A stretch of 64,000 nucleotides of DNA, taken from the NCBI RefSeq assembly GCF_003721595.1, contig NZ_RJJR01000013.1:161405-225404 (forward strand). The letters are read 5' to 3'. The position numbers and the translations under genes were made by a program. Positions 17,627 to 27,263 of this stretch are shown here, in pieces. This DNA is from Hanamia caeni (GTDB taxonomy: Bacteria > Bacteroidota > Bacteroidia > Chitinophagales > Chitinophagaceae). How positions within the stretch are numbered: position 1 is the first letter of the stretch; each line of letters opens with the position of its first letter. Below the pieces are notes generated by a model. The model made no database searches. It was not told where the DNA came from and worked only from the letters and a program-made list of their open reading frames with translations.

Positions 17627-18129
17627 TTACTTAATGTACTAATGTGATGATTTGCTAATGTGCAAATTAATTCCTTGGTGCCAAAATAAGAATATTGAAC
17701 ATTTATACTTTTGCTGAAAGAGATTTTCAAATTACTGACAACGATGCATGTTATACAAATCTTCTTTTACAAAAAAGTTTTTCGATTATTCCCGTTCGAT
17801 AGAATGTATTTTACAACAACCGGTTTTAAATCCGTTATGTATAAAAAAGTAAAAGAGCCGGTAATTCTACCAGCTCTTTGTACTTACTAACCCATTAAAT
17901 TCTATTGCTAAATTACAAATTGCAGAGAGATAAACAAATTAAATTTCGGCGATGTGAATAATTTTTCTAACCCTTCACATATAAGAGCAAATAGCGTTTT
18001 GATTTCATCTACTATTGATTTTCAGTTGGTTACAAACAATAATTTCTACATTGGCGGTTATCAAAGTAATTATAAAAATATTTTGTTTATATTATAAACT
18101 AATTTATTTTTATGCTTTATTTATGTACA
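17627..18129. other. 503-bp gap between radA and the TonB receptor gene
   Basis: No open frame that looks coding. It contains a TAnnTTTG match on the plus strand near 17706 and an imperfect hairpin at 17852-17879. I see no repeat-element copy here. Any small RNA would need transcript data. Confidence 0.4.
17852..17879 (-). terminator. Hairpin, possible minus-strand terminator
   Basis: Stem AAAGAGC/GCTCTTT, one mismatch, then GGTA/TACC around ATTC. On the minus strand it is followed by TACTTTTTTAT, on the plus strand by no T run. No minus-strand gene is seen upstream of it, so the transcript it would end is unknown. Confidence 0.35.
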
Positions 18130-20388
18130 ATGAAGATTTTAAGCATTCTTTTTCTTGTTTTAATTAGTTCTAATGCAATAAGCCAGGTAAAAATCGATGG
18201 AAAAATCCTGAGCAATAAAAATATTCCGTTAGCAGGAGTAAGTGTCAGTATTATGGATTCCTACGACGGCGCCACCTCAGATTCCGCTGGCAATTTTTCT
18301 TTTATCACTTCAGAAAAGGGGCCGCATATTTTAAAAGCTACCTCTTCAGGTTTTAAGGATTATGAAGAAAAAATTGAAATCGCATCTTCACCTATAAATC
18401 TCAACATACAGCTCAAGGAAGCCATCACTGAATTAAAAGCGGTGGTAATTAGCGCCGGCACTTTTGAAGCAGGAGATGCAAAAAGAGCGACTGCCTTAAG
18501 CTCAATCGACATTGCTACTACAGCCAGCGCTAATTCGGATATTACTGCTGCGCTTAAAACGCTACCCGGCACCCAGCAAACAGGAGAAAGCACGGGTTTA
18601 TTTGTAAGAGGCGGCACAGCCGATGAAACAAAATATTTCATCGATGGTTCATTGGTCAATCATTTTTATTACAGCACCGAACCGGGCCACGCATCGCGCG
18701 GCAGATTTAATCCGTTTTTATTTAAAGGAACGCTTTTTAGTTCCGGCGGATATTCTGCTTTATACGGCCAGGCGCTTTCTTCTGTGCTGCTGCTTGAGTC
18801 CATCGATCTTCCTGAAAAAACCTCAGCCAGTTTTGGAATTTCTTATCTCAATGCCAATGCAGGTATCCAAAAACTTTCTAAAAATAAAAAGTCATCCTGG
18901 GGAGCTACGTATTCCTATGCTAATTTATCGCTCGTTTATAATCTCATCAAACAAAGATTTGATTATTTCCAGGTTCCCATAGCGCACCAGGCAGATGCAA
19001 ATTTCAGAATTAAAACTTCATCCACTGGCATGTTAAAATATTATGGAATGTTTGGGGCTACTAATGTAGGTTTCAGAAACCAGGATGTGGACTCTTTAAA
19101 AATGAAAGATGCATTTGCGCTTAAAAATATAAACATCTATCACAACCTGTCGTGGCGTGAATTTTTTGGAAATGGGTGGAAAGTGGATATCGCAGGTTCG
19201 TACAGTAATAACGAAGATAAAATTAAAATGCAGCTGCAGGATGAAAACAATATGAAACAGGAAATACCAGACAATCCCCTGTATGCTTATAAAAATTTCC
19301 GACTGGTAAGTAAAGGTAATTATGCTAATGGCAAAGTAATATTTGAAAAAAAGTTACAGGCGCTCAGCGCTATCCGGTTTGGCGCTGAGGATAATTATAG
19401 TGATGAAAACGCAAATTATTACGAATATGACGGAACAATATATCCCCGTAAAATAAAAGAGAATATTTTTGCTGGTTTTGCTGAGGCCGATATTTACCTG
19501 GCAAATAATTTCGCTGCGCGGGCCGGCGTACGCACAGAGCATTCTAAATTAATAGAAGAATGGAATGTTGCGCCGCGTATTTCTTTTGCTTATAAATTTC
19601 CGGATAAGGGCCAGGTCTCTTTCGCCTATGGCAATTTTTACCAGGACCCTGACAACAAATACTTACCTTCTATCAATGCTTTGCATTTCGAAAAAGCTAC
19701 TCATTATATATTGCAATATCAGAAATCAGTGAAAGACCGGTTTTTCAGAACGGAAATATTTTATAAAGAATACGACGACCTTATAAAAACCATGGGCGCT
19801 AACAATGAAAATTTCACCGCCATAAACAATAATGGTTTTGGCGATGCAAAGGGAATTGAATTTTTTTGGAGAGATAAAAAAACTTTCAAAAATTTAGATT
19901 ACTGGATTTCTTATTCTTACCTTGATACCAAACGGGATTTTTTAAATTATCCTTCTTCTATTGAACCGTCTTTTGTTTCAAAACATACGGCGTCGATAGT
20001 GCTTAAACAGTTTATAGCGCCGGTAAAAATGCAATTCAATATGTCTTATACTTTTGCTTCGGGCCGCCCTTACTATGCAATGGTATACGACGACAATCAA
20101 AATAATTACTTTATAAAAGAGCAGGGACGAACAAAAAGCTATAATGATGTAAGTGTGAGCCTGAATTACCTTCCAACCGTATTTAATCCCAAAGCGAAAG
20201 CTTTTTCTGTTTTCGTACTTTCGGTAACCAACGTTTTTGGGTTTAAAAATGTGTATGCTTATAATTTTTCAGTAAACGGGCAAAATAAATTGGCCGTTAC
20301 GCCGCCTTCCAGAAGATTTATTTTTATTGGATATTTTGTGAGCCTTGGAATTGACCGCACACAAGATGAGATTAATAATCATTTGTAA
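18130..20388 (+). CDS. TonB-dependent receptor with carboxypeptidase-like N-terminal domain
   Basis: 752 residues counted from 18130, where a signal peptide begins (MKILSILFLVLISSNAISQ); an in-frame ATG six codons upstream is less likely. A CarboxypepD_reg-like beta-sandwich (about 21-100) precedes the plug (LKTLPGTQQTGESTGLFVRGG, about 130-230) and a 22-strand barrel rich in aromatic turns. The size is that of a simple receptor, not a SusC protein, and no SusD partner is next to it. The ligand is unknown. Three small genes for a 2TM protein, a periplasmic protein and a winged-helix regulator follow on the same strand. Confidence 0.88.
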   Translation: MKILSILFLVLISSNAISQVKIDGKILSNKNIPLAGVSVSIMDSYDGATSDSAGNFSFITSEKGPHILKATSSGFKDYEEKIEIASSPINLNIQLKEAITELKAVVISAGTFEAGDAKRATALSSIDIATTASANSDITAALKTLPGTQQTGESTGLFVRGGTADETKYFIDGSLVNHFYYSTEPGHASRGRFNPFLFKGTLFSSGGYSALYGQALSSVLLLESIDLPEKTSASFGISYLNANAGIQKLSKNKKSSWGATYSYANLSLVYNLIKQRFDYFQVPIAHQADANFRIKTSSTGMLKYYGMFGATNVGFRNQDVDSLKMKDAFALKNINIYHNLSWREFFGNGWKVDIAGSYSNNEDKIKMQLQDENNMKQEIPDNPLYAYKNFRLVSKGNYANGKVIFEKKLQALSAIRFGAEDNYSDENANYYEYDGTIYPRKIKENIFAGFAEADIYLANNFAARAGVRTEHSKLIEEWNVAPRISFAYKFPDKGQVSFAYGNFYQDPDNKYLPSINALHFEKATHYILQYQKSVKDRFFRTEIFYKEYDDLIKTMGANNENFTAINNNGFGDAKGIEFFWRDKKTFKNLDYWISYSYLDTKRDFLNYPSSIEPSFVSKHTASIVLKQFIAPVKMQFNMSYTFASGRPYYAMVYDDNQNNYFIKEQGRTKSYNDVSVSLNYLPTVFNPKAKAFSVFVLSVTNVFGFKNVYAYNFSVNGQNKLAVTPPSRRFIFIGYFVSLGIDRTQDEINNHL

Positions 20389-20496
20389 AGCGGAGAGCCG
20401 AAAGCAAAACGCATGGCTAAAGAACGAGACTAAGAATTATCAGGTATGAGGTTTGAGGTATTTGGGTTATTTATTATAAAACCTAAAATTAAGATT

Positions 20497-20787
20497 ATGG
20501 AAAAAGAAATTAAAGACCCGGAATTATGGAAAAGAGCGCAGAAAAGGGCAGCATTTAAATATCATGTGCTTATTTATTTTATCATGAATATTTTTTTCTG
20601 GACCGTCTGGTATCTTAGCCTGAAAAATACCCCGAGCCCAATCACGCATATTGAGAAGATACCGTGGCCCGTATGGCCAATGGTTGGCTGGGGCATTGGG
20701 ATTTTTTTTCATTACGTGGCTGCCTATAAAAATCAAAATTCCCTTGCCGAAAAAGAATATAATAAACTTAAAAACAATAATAATTGA
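20497..20787 (+). CDS. 2TM-domain protein
   Basis: 96 residues with two hydrophobic helices (HVLIYFIMNIFFWTVWYLS and the WPMVGWGIGIFFHYVAAY stretch) separated by a short loop, preceded by a charged N-terminus EKEIKDPELWKRAQKRAAFK. This is the '2TM domain' family (PF13239-like), often found beside histidine kinases or small regulators in Bacteroidota. The frame is open from 20446, but MEKEIKD matches family N-termini. The role is unknown. Confidence 0.75.
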   Translation: MEKEIKDPELWKRAQKRAAFKYHVLIYFIMNIFFWTVWYLSLKNTPSPITHIEKIPWPVWPMVGWGIGIFFHYVAAYKNQNSLAEKEYNKLKNNNN

Positions 20788-20828
20788 ACCAGGCAACGGC
20801 TTTTTCTCTAATTCACAAAACAATCAAA

Positions 20829-21470
20829 ATGAAACAAACAATTTTTTTGGCGGCATTAATTAGCATTTCCGCATTTACTTTCGCCCAAAGCGCGAAATAT
20901 GAAGGAGCAATGAAAGCAAATATTTCGCAGCTCGATTCACTCATGGCAAAAGGCAATTATACCGAATTGGCCAATAATTTTACACGCATCGGCGATGCCG
21001 AAAAAAACCAATGGCTTCCCTATTATTATGCCTCCTATTGCTACACCATGGACGCATTAAGAAGCCAGGATGCTTCGGCAAAAGATCCTATAGCGGATAA
21101 AGCCGATTCATCCATTCAAAAAGCAGTGGCTACTTTAGGAAAAGATAATTCTGAAACAGCGCTTATCAAATCAATGATTGCAACTGTTCGCATGACGGTA
21201 GATCCACAAAACCGTTACCAGCAGTATGGCCCCGCTATCACGGATAATCTGCAAAAATCTGAAACGCTGGACCCCGCTAATCCACGGCCTATTCTGTTTG
21301 AAGCTGAAAACAAATATTATACTCCGGAAGCATACGGCGGCAGCAAAGAAGAGGCAAAAAAGCTGTTAGAGAAAGCAAAAGTTCTTTTTGATAATTTCAA
21401 ACCAGCCTCAGATATTTCACCCAATTGGGGTAAAGATGCATTGGAATATTTTTTATCGCAGTATAAATAA
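20829..21470 (+). CDS. Predicted periplasmic protein with TPR-like helices
   Basis: 213 residues after choosing 20829, where a signal peptide starts (MKQTIFLAALISISAFTFAQ). The mature part is helical, with tandem repeat-like segments (YTELANNFTRIGDAEKNQWLP, SETALIKSMIATVRM, KSETLDPANPRPILFEAE) that suggest a degenerate TPR fold. No catalytic motif is visible. It lies between the 2TM gene and a winged-helix regulator gene with short gaps, so co-transcription is likely. A specific function cannot be given. Confidence 0.65.
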   Translation: MKQTIFLAALISISAFTFAQSAKYEGAMKANISQLDSLMAKGNYTELANNFTRIGDAEKNQWLPYYYASYCYTMDALRSQDASAKDPIADKADSSIQKAVATLGKDNSETALIKSMIATVRMTVDPQNRYQQYGPAITDNLQKSETLDPANPRPILFEAENKYYTPEAYGGSKEEAKKLLEKAKVLFDNFKPASDISPNWGKDALEYFLSQYK

Positions 21471-21523
21471 TTGGCTTCGAAGATCAAGTAAAAAAAATAT
21501 GATATTTATCGTAATTCAAAATA

Positions 21524-21811
21524 ATGCAGTTTAAAGAATTAGACCCCATATTGCATTCTCAGTTGCGGCTGGCGGTAATGTCGATTTTAGTCAGTATAAA
21601 AGAAGCGGAGTTTTCATCTCTCAAAGAGAAAACAAATGCTACTTCGGGTAACCTAAGCGTTCAAATCAGTAAATTAAAAGAAGCAGGTTATATCGAAATT
21701 CAAAAACAATTCAATAATAACTATCCACAAACCCTGTGTAAAATAACCCCCCTTGGCAAAGAAGCTTTTGAGAATTATGTAAAGGCCTTGCAATCTTACA
21801 TGAACCTGTAA
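21524..21811 (+). CDS. Winged-helix transcriptional regulator
   Basis: 95 residues, one winged helix-turn-helix of the MarR/PadR-like small type. Helix 2-3 reads FSSLKEKTNATSGNLSVQISKLKEAGYI and the wing is IEIQKQFNNNYPQTLCKITPLG. A C-terminal helix (KEAFENYVKALQSYM) probably forms the dimer interface. Such single-domain regulators in Bacteroidota commonly sit beside 2TM and TPR-like membrane genes, as here. It is probably a local repressor, but its ligand and targets are unknown. Confidence 0.8.
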   Translation: MQFKELDPILHSQLRLAVMSILVSIKEAEFSSLKEKTNATSGNLSVQISKLKEAGYIEIQKQFNNNYPQTLCKITPLGKEAFENYVKALQSYMNL

Positions 21812-21952
21812 AATGAGATTTCGAATATTTATTGCTCCACTATAAACAAATTATATAAATTAATATGTTTTAAATATAAAAGAAAATAGCCTGTAATTCA
21901 TTTCAGTATAGCTAAAATATTACATTAAATAAATAAAAATATATTTTTTTTG

Positions 21953-21982
21953 TTTGTTTTTTGGATTATTCGTTTAGTTTTG
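21953..21982 (+). promoter_or_regulatory. Promoter of the ammonium transporter gene
   Basis: TTTG (21953-21956), an 18-nt spacer, TAGTTTTG (21975-21982). This fits the Bacteroidetes consensus and leaves only 11 nt between the -7 box and the ATG. Confidence 0.65.
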
Positions 21983-21993
21983 ATTAAAATTAA

Positions 21994-23391
21994 ATGGATA
22001 TGAAAAAAATTAATCTGTCTAAAGTTATTCCTTTTGGAGTTTTAATGTTAATTGCCTGCGTTGCATTATTTGTTCCTTCCCTTCCCGAATTTAATGGTAA
22101 AGGCCAATATGTTCCGGCAGATATGACCTGGTTATTAATTGCCACTGCTCTCGTTTTCTTAATGACTCCCGGCCTTGCATTTTTTTACGGAGGAATGGTT
22201 CACAGAAAGAACGTGCTCTCGACCATGATTAAGAGTTTTGTGGCTGCGGGCATAGTGAGCGTTTTATGGATAACAGTAGGGTATAGTCTTGCTTTTGGAG
22301 ATTCGATCGGAGGCGTAATCGGGAATCCCTTCACACATATTTTTTTCAAAGGAGTAAATTCAGGTCAGCCCTGGAGCCTGGCGCCGACTATCCCTTTATT
22401 ATTGTTTGCTCTTTTTCAATTGATGTTTGCCATCATTACACCCAGCCTGGTGGTGGGAGCTGTGGCAGAAAGAACAAGGTTTTCTTCTTACGTGCTTTTT
22501 ATTGTCCTGTTCAGCCTGTTTGTGTATGCGCCCATTGCTCACTGGACATGGAATCCTGAAGGATTTTTATTTAAAATGGGAATCCTCGACTTTGCCGGCG
22601 GAACTGTAGTTCACATTTCAGCAGGATGCGCTGCCCTCGCTGGAGCCATCGTTTTAAAAAGAAGAAAGGTACACATAGAACATAAAGAAATTCCGCCCGC
22701 AAATATTCCCTATGTACTAATTGGAACTGGCCTTTTATGGTTCGGCTGGTTTGGTTTTAATGCTGGTTCTGCCATGGCAGCCAACCATTTGGCCGTTTCT
22801 GCTTTTGCCACTACTAATACTTCTGCCGCCGCCGCTGGTTTAGCCTGGATGTTTTTTGATCTTTTGAGGGGGAAAAAACCTTCGGTTCTCGGTTTCTGTA
22901 TTGGCGCCGTGGTAGGCCTGGTTGCTATCACACCTGCGTCAGGCTATGTAGCCATTCCCCAAAGTATTTTTATTGGAGTAGTAGCCGCTGTAATTTCAAA
23001 CATAGCTATTTATTATAAATCCAAATCTCCTTTGGATGATACCTTGGATGTGTTTCCCTGCCACGGTATCGGCGGCATTGTAGGCATGATTCTTACAGGA
23101 ATTTTTGCTACCAAAACCGTGAATGCCGGCGGTAATGATGGCTTATTTTATGGAAATCCAACATTTTTCTTCACTCAATTAAAAGGATTGGGCATTGTAG
23201 TAGCCTATAGTTTTGCCTCTTCCTACGCTATTTTCAAATTCATCAATTGGATAATGCCTATGCGGGTAAGCGAAGAAGATGAAGAATTAGGATTAGATGC
23301 CACTCAGCATGACGAGAAATATTTCCAGGGCACTTTGCTGGTAAAGCAGAATGGCATTTTACACATCGAAGAAAATACCATAGAACTTTAA
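21994..23391 (+). CDS. amt: Ammonium transporter
   Basis: 465 residues with about 11 transmembrane helices. Signatures include FFYGGMVHRKNVLSTM after helix 1 and GFNAGSAMAAN. The pore twin histidines are in GGTVVHISAG and FPCHGIGG (equivalents of E. coli AmtB H168 and H318). Amt proteins conduct ammonium/ammonia across the inner membrane as trimers. No glnB/glnK gene follows; instead a beta-barrel porin gene lies 35 nt downstream, an arrangement seen in Bacteroidota. The strong promoter match suggests that expression is controlled at this site. Confidence 0.95.
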   Translation: MDMKKINLSKVIPFGVLMLIACVALFVPSLPEFNGKGQYVPADMTWLLIATALVFLMTPGLAFFYGGMVHRKNVLSTMIKSFVAAGIVSVLWITVGYSLAFGDSIGGVIGNPFTHIFFKGVNSGQPWSLAPTIPLLLFALFQLMFAIITPSLVVGAVAERTRFSSYVLFIVLFSLFVYAPIAHWTWNPEGFLFKMGILDFAGGTVVHISAGCAALAGAIVLKRRKVHIEHKEIPPANIPYVLIGTGLLWFGWFGFNAGSAMAANHLAVSAFATTNTSAAAAGLAWMFFDLLRGKKPSVLGFCIGAVVGLVAITPASGYVAIPQSIFIGVVAAVISNIAIYYKSKSPLDDTLDVFPCHGIGGIVGMILTGIFATKTVNAGGNDGLFYGNPTFFFTQLKGLGIVVAYSFASSYAIFKFINWIMPMRVSEEDEELGLDATQHDEKYFQGTLLVKQNGILHIEENTIEL

Positions 23392-23426
23392 ATCATTCTA
23401 TTTTTTCATTTTTAAATAATTATTCA

Positions 23427-24476
23427 ATGCTGACAAAAATTGGCCCGGCCATCTTTTGCCTGGTAGCATTTACAAGTGCAAAAGGTCAAGACACGACGAA
23501 AAATGCTTTTTTTAAATTTTCAGGAAGTGCTGATGCATATTACAGGTATGATTTTAATAATCCCGAAAAGCCATTTAATAATTTTACGAGCTTCACTAAT
23601 TCACAGAATTCATTTGAGTTGGGAAGCGTATCCTTCAAGGCCGAACACAACGTAGGCAAAGTGGGGATGCTTGCTGATATTGGTTTTGGAAAAAGAGCAG
23701 AAGAGTTTTCCTATAATGATGAAAAATCCTCAATTGCCATTAAACAATTGTATGTTACTTACTCACCTTCCCCGAAAATAAAACTGACAATGGGCAGTTG
23801 GGCTACCCATGTTGGTTATGAATCAGTAGATGCGTATGCTAATAGAAATTACAGCATGAGTTATCTTTTTTCCTATGGCCCCTTTTTTCATACCGGGTTA
23901 AAAGCGGATATTTCTTTGTCCGGAAAGTCGAATTTAATGATTGGAGTGGCCAATCCTTCTGACTTGAAATATGCCAGCAATCTTCCAAAAATGATAATTG
24001 GCCAATTTTCAACTTCTACCAAAGATGACAAAGTAAAGCTGGCTATCAATTACCAGGGCGGAAAAAATAACGATTCAGCAAAGCTTTACCAGGGCGATGT
24101 GGTAGTTAATTATTCCATTGCGCAAAAATGGAGCCTGGGATATAATGGCTCTGTTCAATGGCGGAAAGGAAAACAATTTGACAAATGGGATGCCTCTAAA
24201 AGCTGGTACGGCAATGCATTGTACATAAATTCAAGTCCCAATAGCTGGCTAGCATTTTGCCTGCGTACAGAACTTTTCAATGACAATAAAAATGTGCTCG
24301 GATTTGATGATTCTATTTTTGAGACCACGTTTTCAACTAATTTCATTATTGATAACCTTACCATTATTCCTGAAATACGATTTGAAAGCGCCGGAAAAAA
24401 GATTTATTCAAAGCAAAATGGCGACGGCATAAATAAAACCGGAAATTTTTTACTGGCGGTGGTGTATCATTTTTAA
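23427..24476 (+). CDS. Outer-membrane porin, OmpL-like beta-barrel (bbp2 type)
   Basis: 349 residues with a signal peptide ending around AKGQD. The mature protein alternates amphipathic strands (FKFSGSADAYYRYDF, SFKAEHNVGKVGMLADIGFG, IKQLYVTYSPSPKIKLTMGSW) and ends in the aromatic strand NFLLAVVYHF, a standard barrel-insertion signature. It resembles the 'putative beta-barrel porin-2' family. Placed 35 nt after amt, it probably lets ammonium or a related solute reach the inner-membrane transporter; that role is inference. Confidence 0.8.
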   Translation: MLTKIGPAIFCLVAFTSAKGQDTTKNAFFKFSGSADAYYRYDFNNPEKPFNNFTSFTNSQNSFELGSVSFKAEHNVGKVGMLADIGFGKRAEEFSYNDEKSSIAIKQLYVTYSPSPKIKLTMGSWATHVGYESVDAYANRNYSMSYLFSYGPFFHTGLKADISLSGKSNLMIGVANPSDLKYASNLPKMIIGQFSTSTKDDKVKLAINYQGGKNNDSAKLYQGDVVVNYSIAQKWSLGYNGSVQWRKGKQFDKWDASKSWYGNALYINSSPNSWLAFCLRTELFNDNKNVLGFDDSIFETTFSTNFIIDNLTIIPEIRFESAGKKIYSKQNGDGINKTGNFLLAVVYHF

Positions 24477-24631
24477 TCTTCCCATGCCCCAAAAAAAAAT
24501 GATGGTATTTGCTCGTCTGCTGTAAATATGAAAGAATTAATTTTCCTATTATATCGTCGCATTCGGATTGACATTGGATAAAAACAATCATTTAGGAATT
24601 GAGCCTGGTCTTTTAAAGTTCCGGTGTAGGT

Positions 24632-27208
24632 TTATTTTTCCAGTTGCAGTTGCATTCTCTTTACGCGCTCCTCCAGCTTTTCTGACGAAAGGTCTTCACG
24701 CATGCTGTCAACTTTTATCGGGAAGCAAAAAGGAGTGAGTCTTTTTGGAAAAGTAATAATAATTTTTCCCTGTTGAATTCTTTCCAGCATATCGTGCAGG
24801 CGCTGTTCTTCCATTTGTTGTTCCATCACTTCGTTGTACGCCTGCCGCAACAGGAGATTATGCGGGTCATATTCTGAAAATACATTAAACAGGAGCGAAG
24901 CCGAAGATTGCAGATGGCGTGCTTTCTTCTGCTCGCCGGGGAATCCCTGGAAAATTAATCCTCCAATTACGGCGATATCACGGAATTTTCTTTTCGCCAT
25001 TTCCACGCTGTTAAGGCTGCGCCGGATATCTTCAAATAAATTAGCAGGCGAAAAAAGTGTGTACGCGTTACTGTCATCCAGGGGAATTGGCTGATCACTC
25101 AGCAATTCAAAGCCGTAATCGTTCATCGCAAATGAAAACGTAATAGGGATGATTAAGCTGATGCGGTACGCCAACACCGCTGCCATGGCTTCGTGTACCA
25201 ATCTCCCTTCAAAGGGAAAAACAAAAAGATGAAAGCCATCATTGGTTTCAATGTGTTCAATTAATAATTCATTGCGCTTTGGAATATGAGAAAGATATTC
25301 CTGCAATTCAAAAAGTGGCTTTAGAATTTTCAACTCTTCTTCTTTTTCAACGCTCAATTTATCATTTTCAATTCCTAAGCCTGCTTCATCAAATTTTTTG
25401 CGAAGCATAAAACCGAGATTGGCTGAAAGCGGCATTCTTCCTCCCTGCCAACTCGGTATGCGGGCCTTCTTTGCATTTGATTTTCTCACGACGCACGTCA
25501 TATCTTTTATCATCACAAATTCAAGTGTTCTTCCGGCCAAGGTAAAGACATCGCCTGGCTGCATTCCGGCGATAAACCATTCTTCGATAACGCCGACATA
25601 GCCCCCACTGATAAATTTTACTTTCATCATTGGGTCGCTCACGATTGTTCCTATATGCATGCGATGTCGCATCGCCATTCTTCGGTTATTGATTTTATAA
25701 AGGCCATCGATAATTTCAATTTTTTTAAAATCGTCATATTGTTGCAATGCCACGCCTCCTGCAGTTGCAAAGTGCAGGATTTGCTGCCATTCTTCCGTTG
25801 TTAGGTATTGGTAACAGTAAGTGGATTTGATTTCTTTAAAAACAATTTCAGGGTAAAACCCATCTGAAATAGCAAGCGTACTCAGGTACTGGATAAGCAC
25901 ATCAAAGCATAATAAGCGCGGCTCACGTGCTTCTATCAGCTTAATTTCCGTTGCTTCTTTTAATGCAGCAGCTTCGATTAATTCCAATGAGTGTGTTGGT
26001 AAAAAATAAATTTTACTGACTTCACCCGGCCGGTGCCCGCTTCTTCCGGCTCTTTGTAAAAATCTTGCGACGCCTTTGGGTGAACCCACCTGGATCACGG
26101 TTTCAACGGGACGAAAATCAACACCAAGATCCAGGCTGGCAGTGCATACTACCGCTTTTAATTTCCCGGTGTGCAGATTTTCTTCCACCCAGAAACGAAG
26201 ATCCTGCTCGATACTTCCATGATGCAAAGCGATAGATCCGGCGAGGTCCGGACAAGCATTTAACAAAGCCTGGTACCACATTTCGCTCATGCCACGTGTG
26301 TTGATAAAAATAAGCGTGGTCTTGCTTTTCATGATGATTGGAATTACTTTTTCAACCAGCTTAATTCCAAGATGGCCTGCCCATGGATACTTTTCAATTT
26401 CATCAGGAAAAATGGATTCGATTTGAATCGGCTTATTAATTACAGCAGTAACTGTTTTAAAATCTTTTTGCGTTAAACCGATTTGCGAAAGAGAAGAAAG
26501 CAATACTTCCTGCGCCTGTTTAAGATTTCCAATGGTGGCGCTAATGCCCCAAACATTTAATGCAGAAGGCTGAATGCTGAACGCTGAAGGCCTTGAACTG
26601 CCGGCAGAATCAAAATTTGCATTATTTGTTGCTTTACTATTCTGTCCAATAATTCTCGACAAAGCAAGTTCCACTTGCACGCCACGTTTGCTTCCCAGCA
26701 ATTCATGCCATTCATCAACTGCAATGATTTTTAAATTTTTGAAAATATCCGGATAATTTTTTTGTGCCAATAAAAGATGAAGGCTTTCAGGAGTGATGAT
26801 CAGCACTTCAGGAATTTGTCTTTTTTGTTTGGCGCGCTCGCTCAAGCTCGTGTCGCCATTGCGAATGCCGACTTGCCAACTCATGCCAAGTTCTGCAATC
26901 ACTTCTTCCATCGCTCTTTCAATATCTTTTGCCAGCGCGCGCAAAGGCGTGATCCATAAAAGTTGTAAGCCGTTTTTATTTTTCGTTAGATAATTTTCCG
27001 GATTTGAATTAATGAAAGAAATGATGGCGCCTAAAAAAACAGAAAAAGTTTTTCCGCAACCGGTTGGAGCATTTACCAATCCCGATTTATGATTGATGAT
27101 GTGTTGCCATGTTTCTTCCTGGAAAGAAAACGGAATAAAATCCTTTTCAGCAAGCCATTCACTGATTACTTTAAAGCCCTTTGTATTTTTTAATTCAACT
27201 TCAATCAT
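24632..27208 (-). CDS. Ligase-associated DEXH-box DNA helicase (Lhr-like)
   Basis: 858 residues, superfamily 2 helicase. Walker A is APTGCGKT (47-54), motif II is DEWHELLGSKRG, motif III SATIG, and the C-terminal RecA domain has VCTASLDLGVDF and QRAGRSGHRPGE (motif VI). A winged-helix and Lhr-core region follows. It fits the bacterial family always found beside an ATP-dependent ligase and a metallo-beta-lactamase nuclease. It is the last gene of a minus-strand operon: exonuclease (28905-29933), ligase (27264-28898), helicase. The usual fourth partner, a phosphoesterase of the PdeM type, is not downstream in the 155-nt gap. Confidence 0.9.
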   Translation of the reverse strand: MIEVELKNTKGFKVISEWLAEKDFIPFSFQEETWQHIINHKSGLVNAPTGCGKTFSVFLGAIISFINSNPENYLTKNKNGLQLLWITPLRALAKDIERAMEEVIAELGMSWQVGIRNGDTSLSERAKQKRQIPEVLIITPESLHLLLAQKNYPDIFKNLKIIAVDEWHELLGSKRGVQVELALSRIIGQNSKATNNANFDSAGSSRPSAFSIQPSALNVWGISATIGNLKQAQEVLLSSLSQIGLTQKDFKTVTAVINKPIQIESIFPDEIEKYPWAGHLGIKLVEKVIPIIMKSKTTLIFINTRGMSEMWYQALLNACPDLAGSIALHHGSIEQDLRFWVEENLHTGKLKAVVCTASLDLGVDFRPVETVIQVGSPKGVARFLQRAGRSGHRPGEVSKIYFLPTHSLELIEAAALKEATEIKLIEAREPRLLCFDVLIQYLSTLAISDGFYPEIVFKEIKSTYCYQYLTTEEWQQILHFATAGGVALQQYDDFKKIEIIDGLYKINNRRMAMRHRMHIGTIVSDPMMKVKFISGGYVGVIEEWFIAGMQPGDVFTLAGRTLEFVMIKDMTCVVRKSNAKKARIPSWQGGRMPLSANLGFMLRKKFDEAGLGIENDKLSVEKEEELKILKPLFELQEYLSHIPKRNELLIEHIETNDGFHLFVFPFEGRLVHEAMAAVLAYRISLIIPITFSFAMNDYGFELLSDQPIPLDDSNAYTLFSPANLFEDIRRSLNSVEMAKRKFRDIAVIGGLIFQGFPGEQKKARHLQSSASLLFNVFSEYDPHNLLLRQAYNEVMEQQMEEQRLHDMLERIQQGKIIITFPKRLTPFCFPIKVDSMREDLSSEKLEERVKRMQLQLEK

Positions 27209-27263
27209 TCAACAATAACAATAAAACAATCAACAATAATTCAATAATAAAATAATTCAATAA

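Noticed and set aside
24477..24631. Possible PdeM-type phosphoesterase gene after the helicase gene
   Set aside because: The gap is 155 nt and its open frames are short shadows without the metallophosphatase GDxHG or GNHD motifs.
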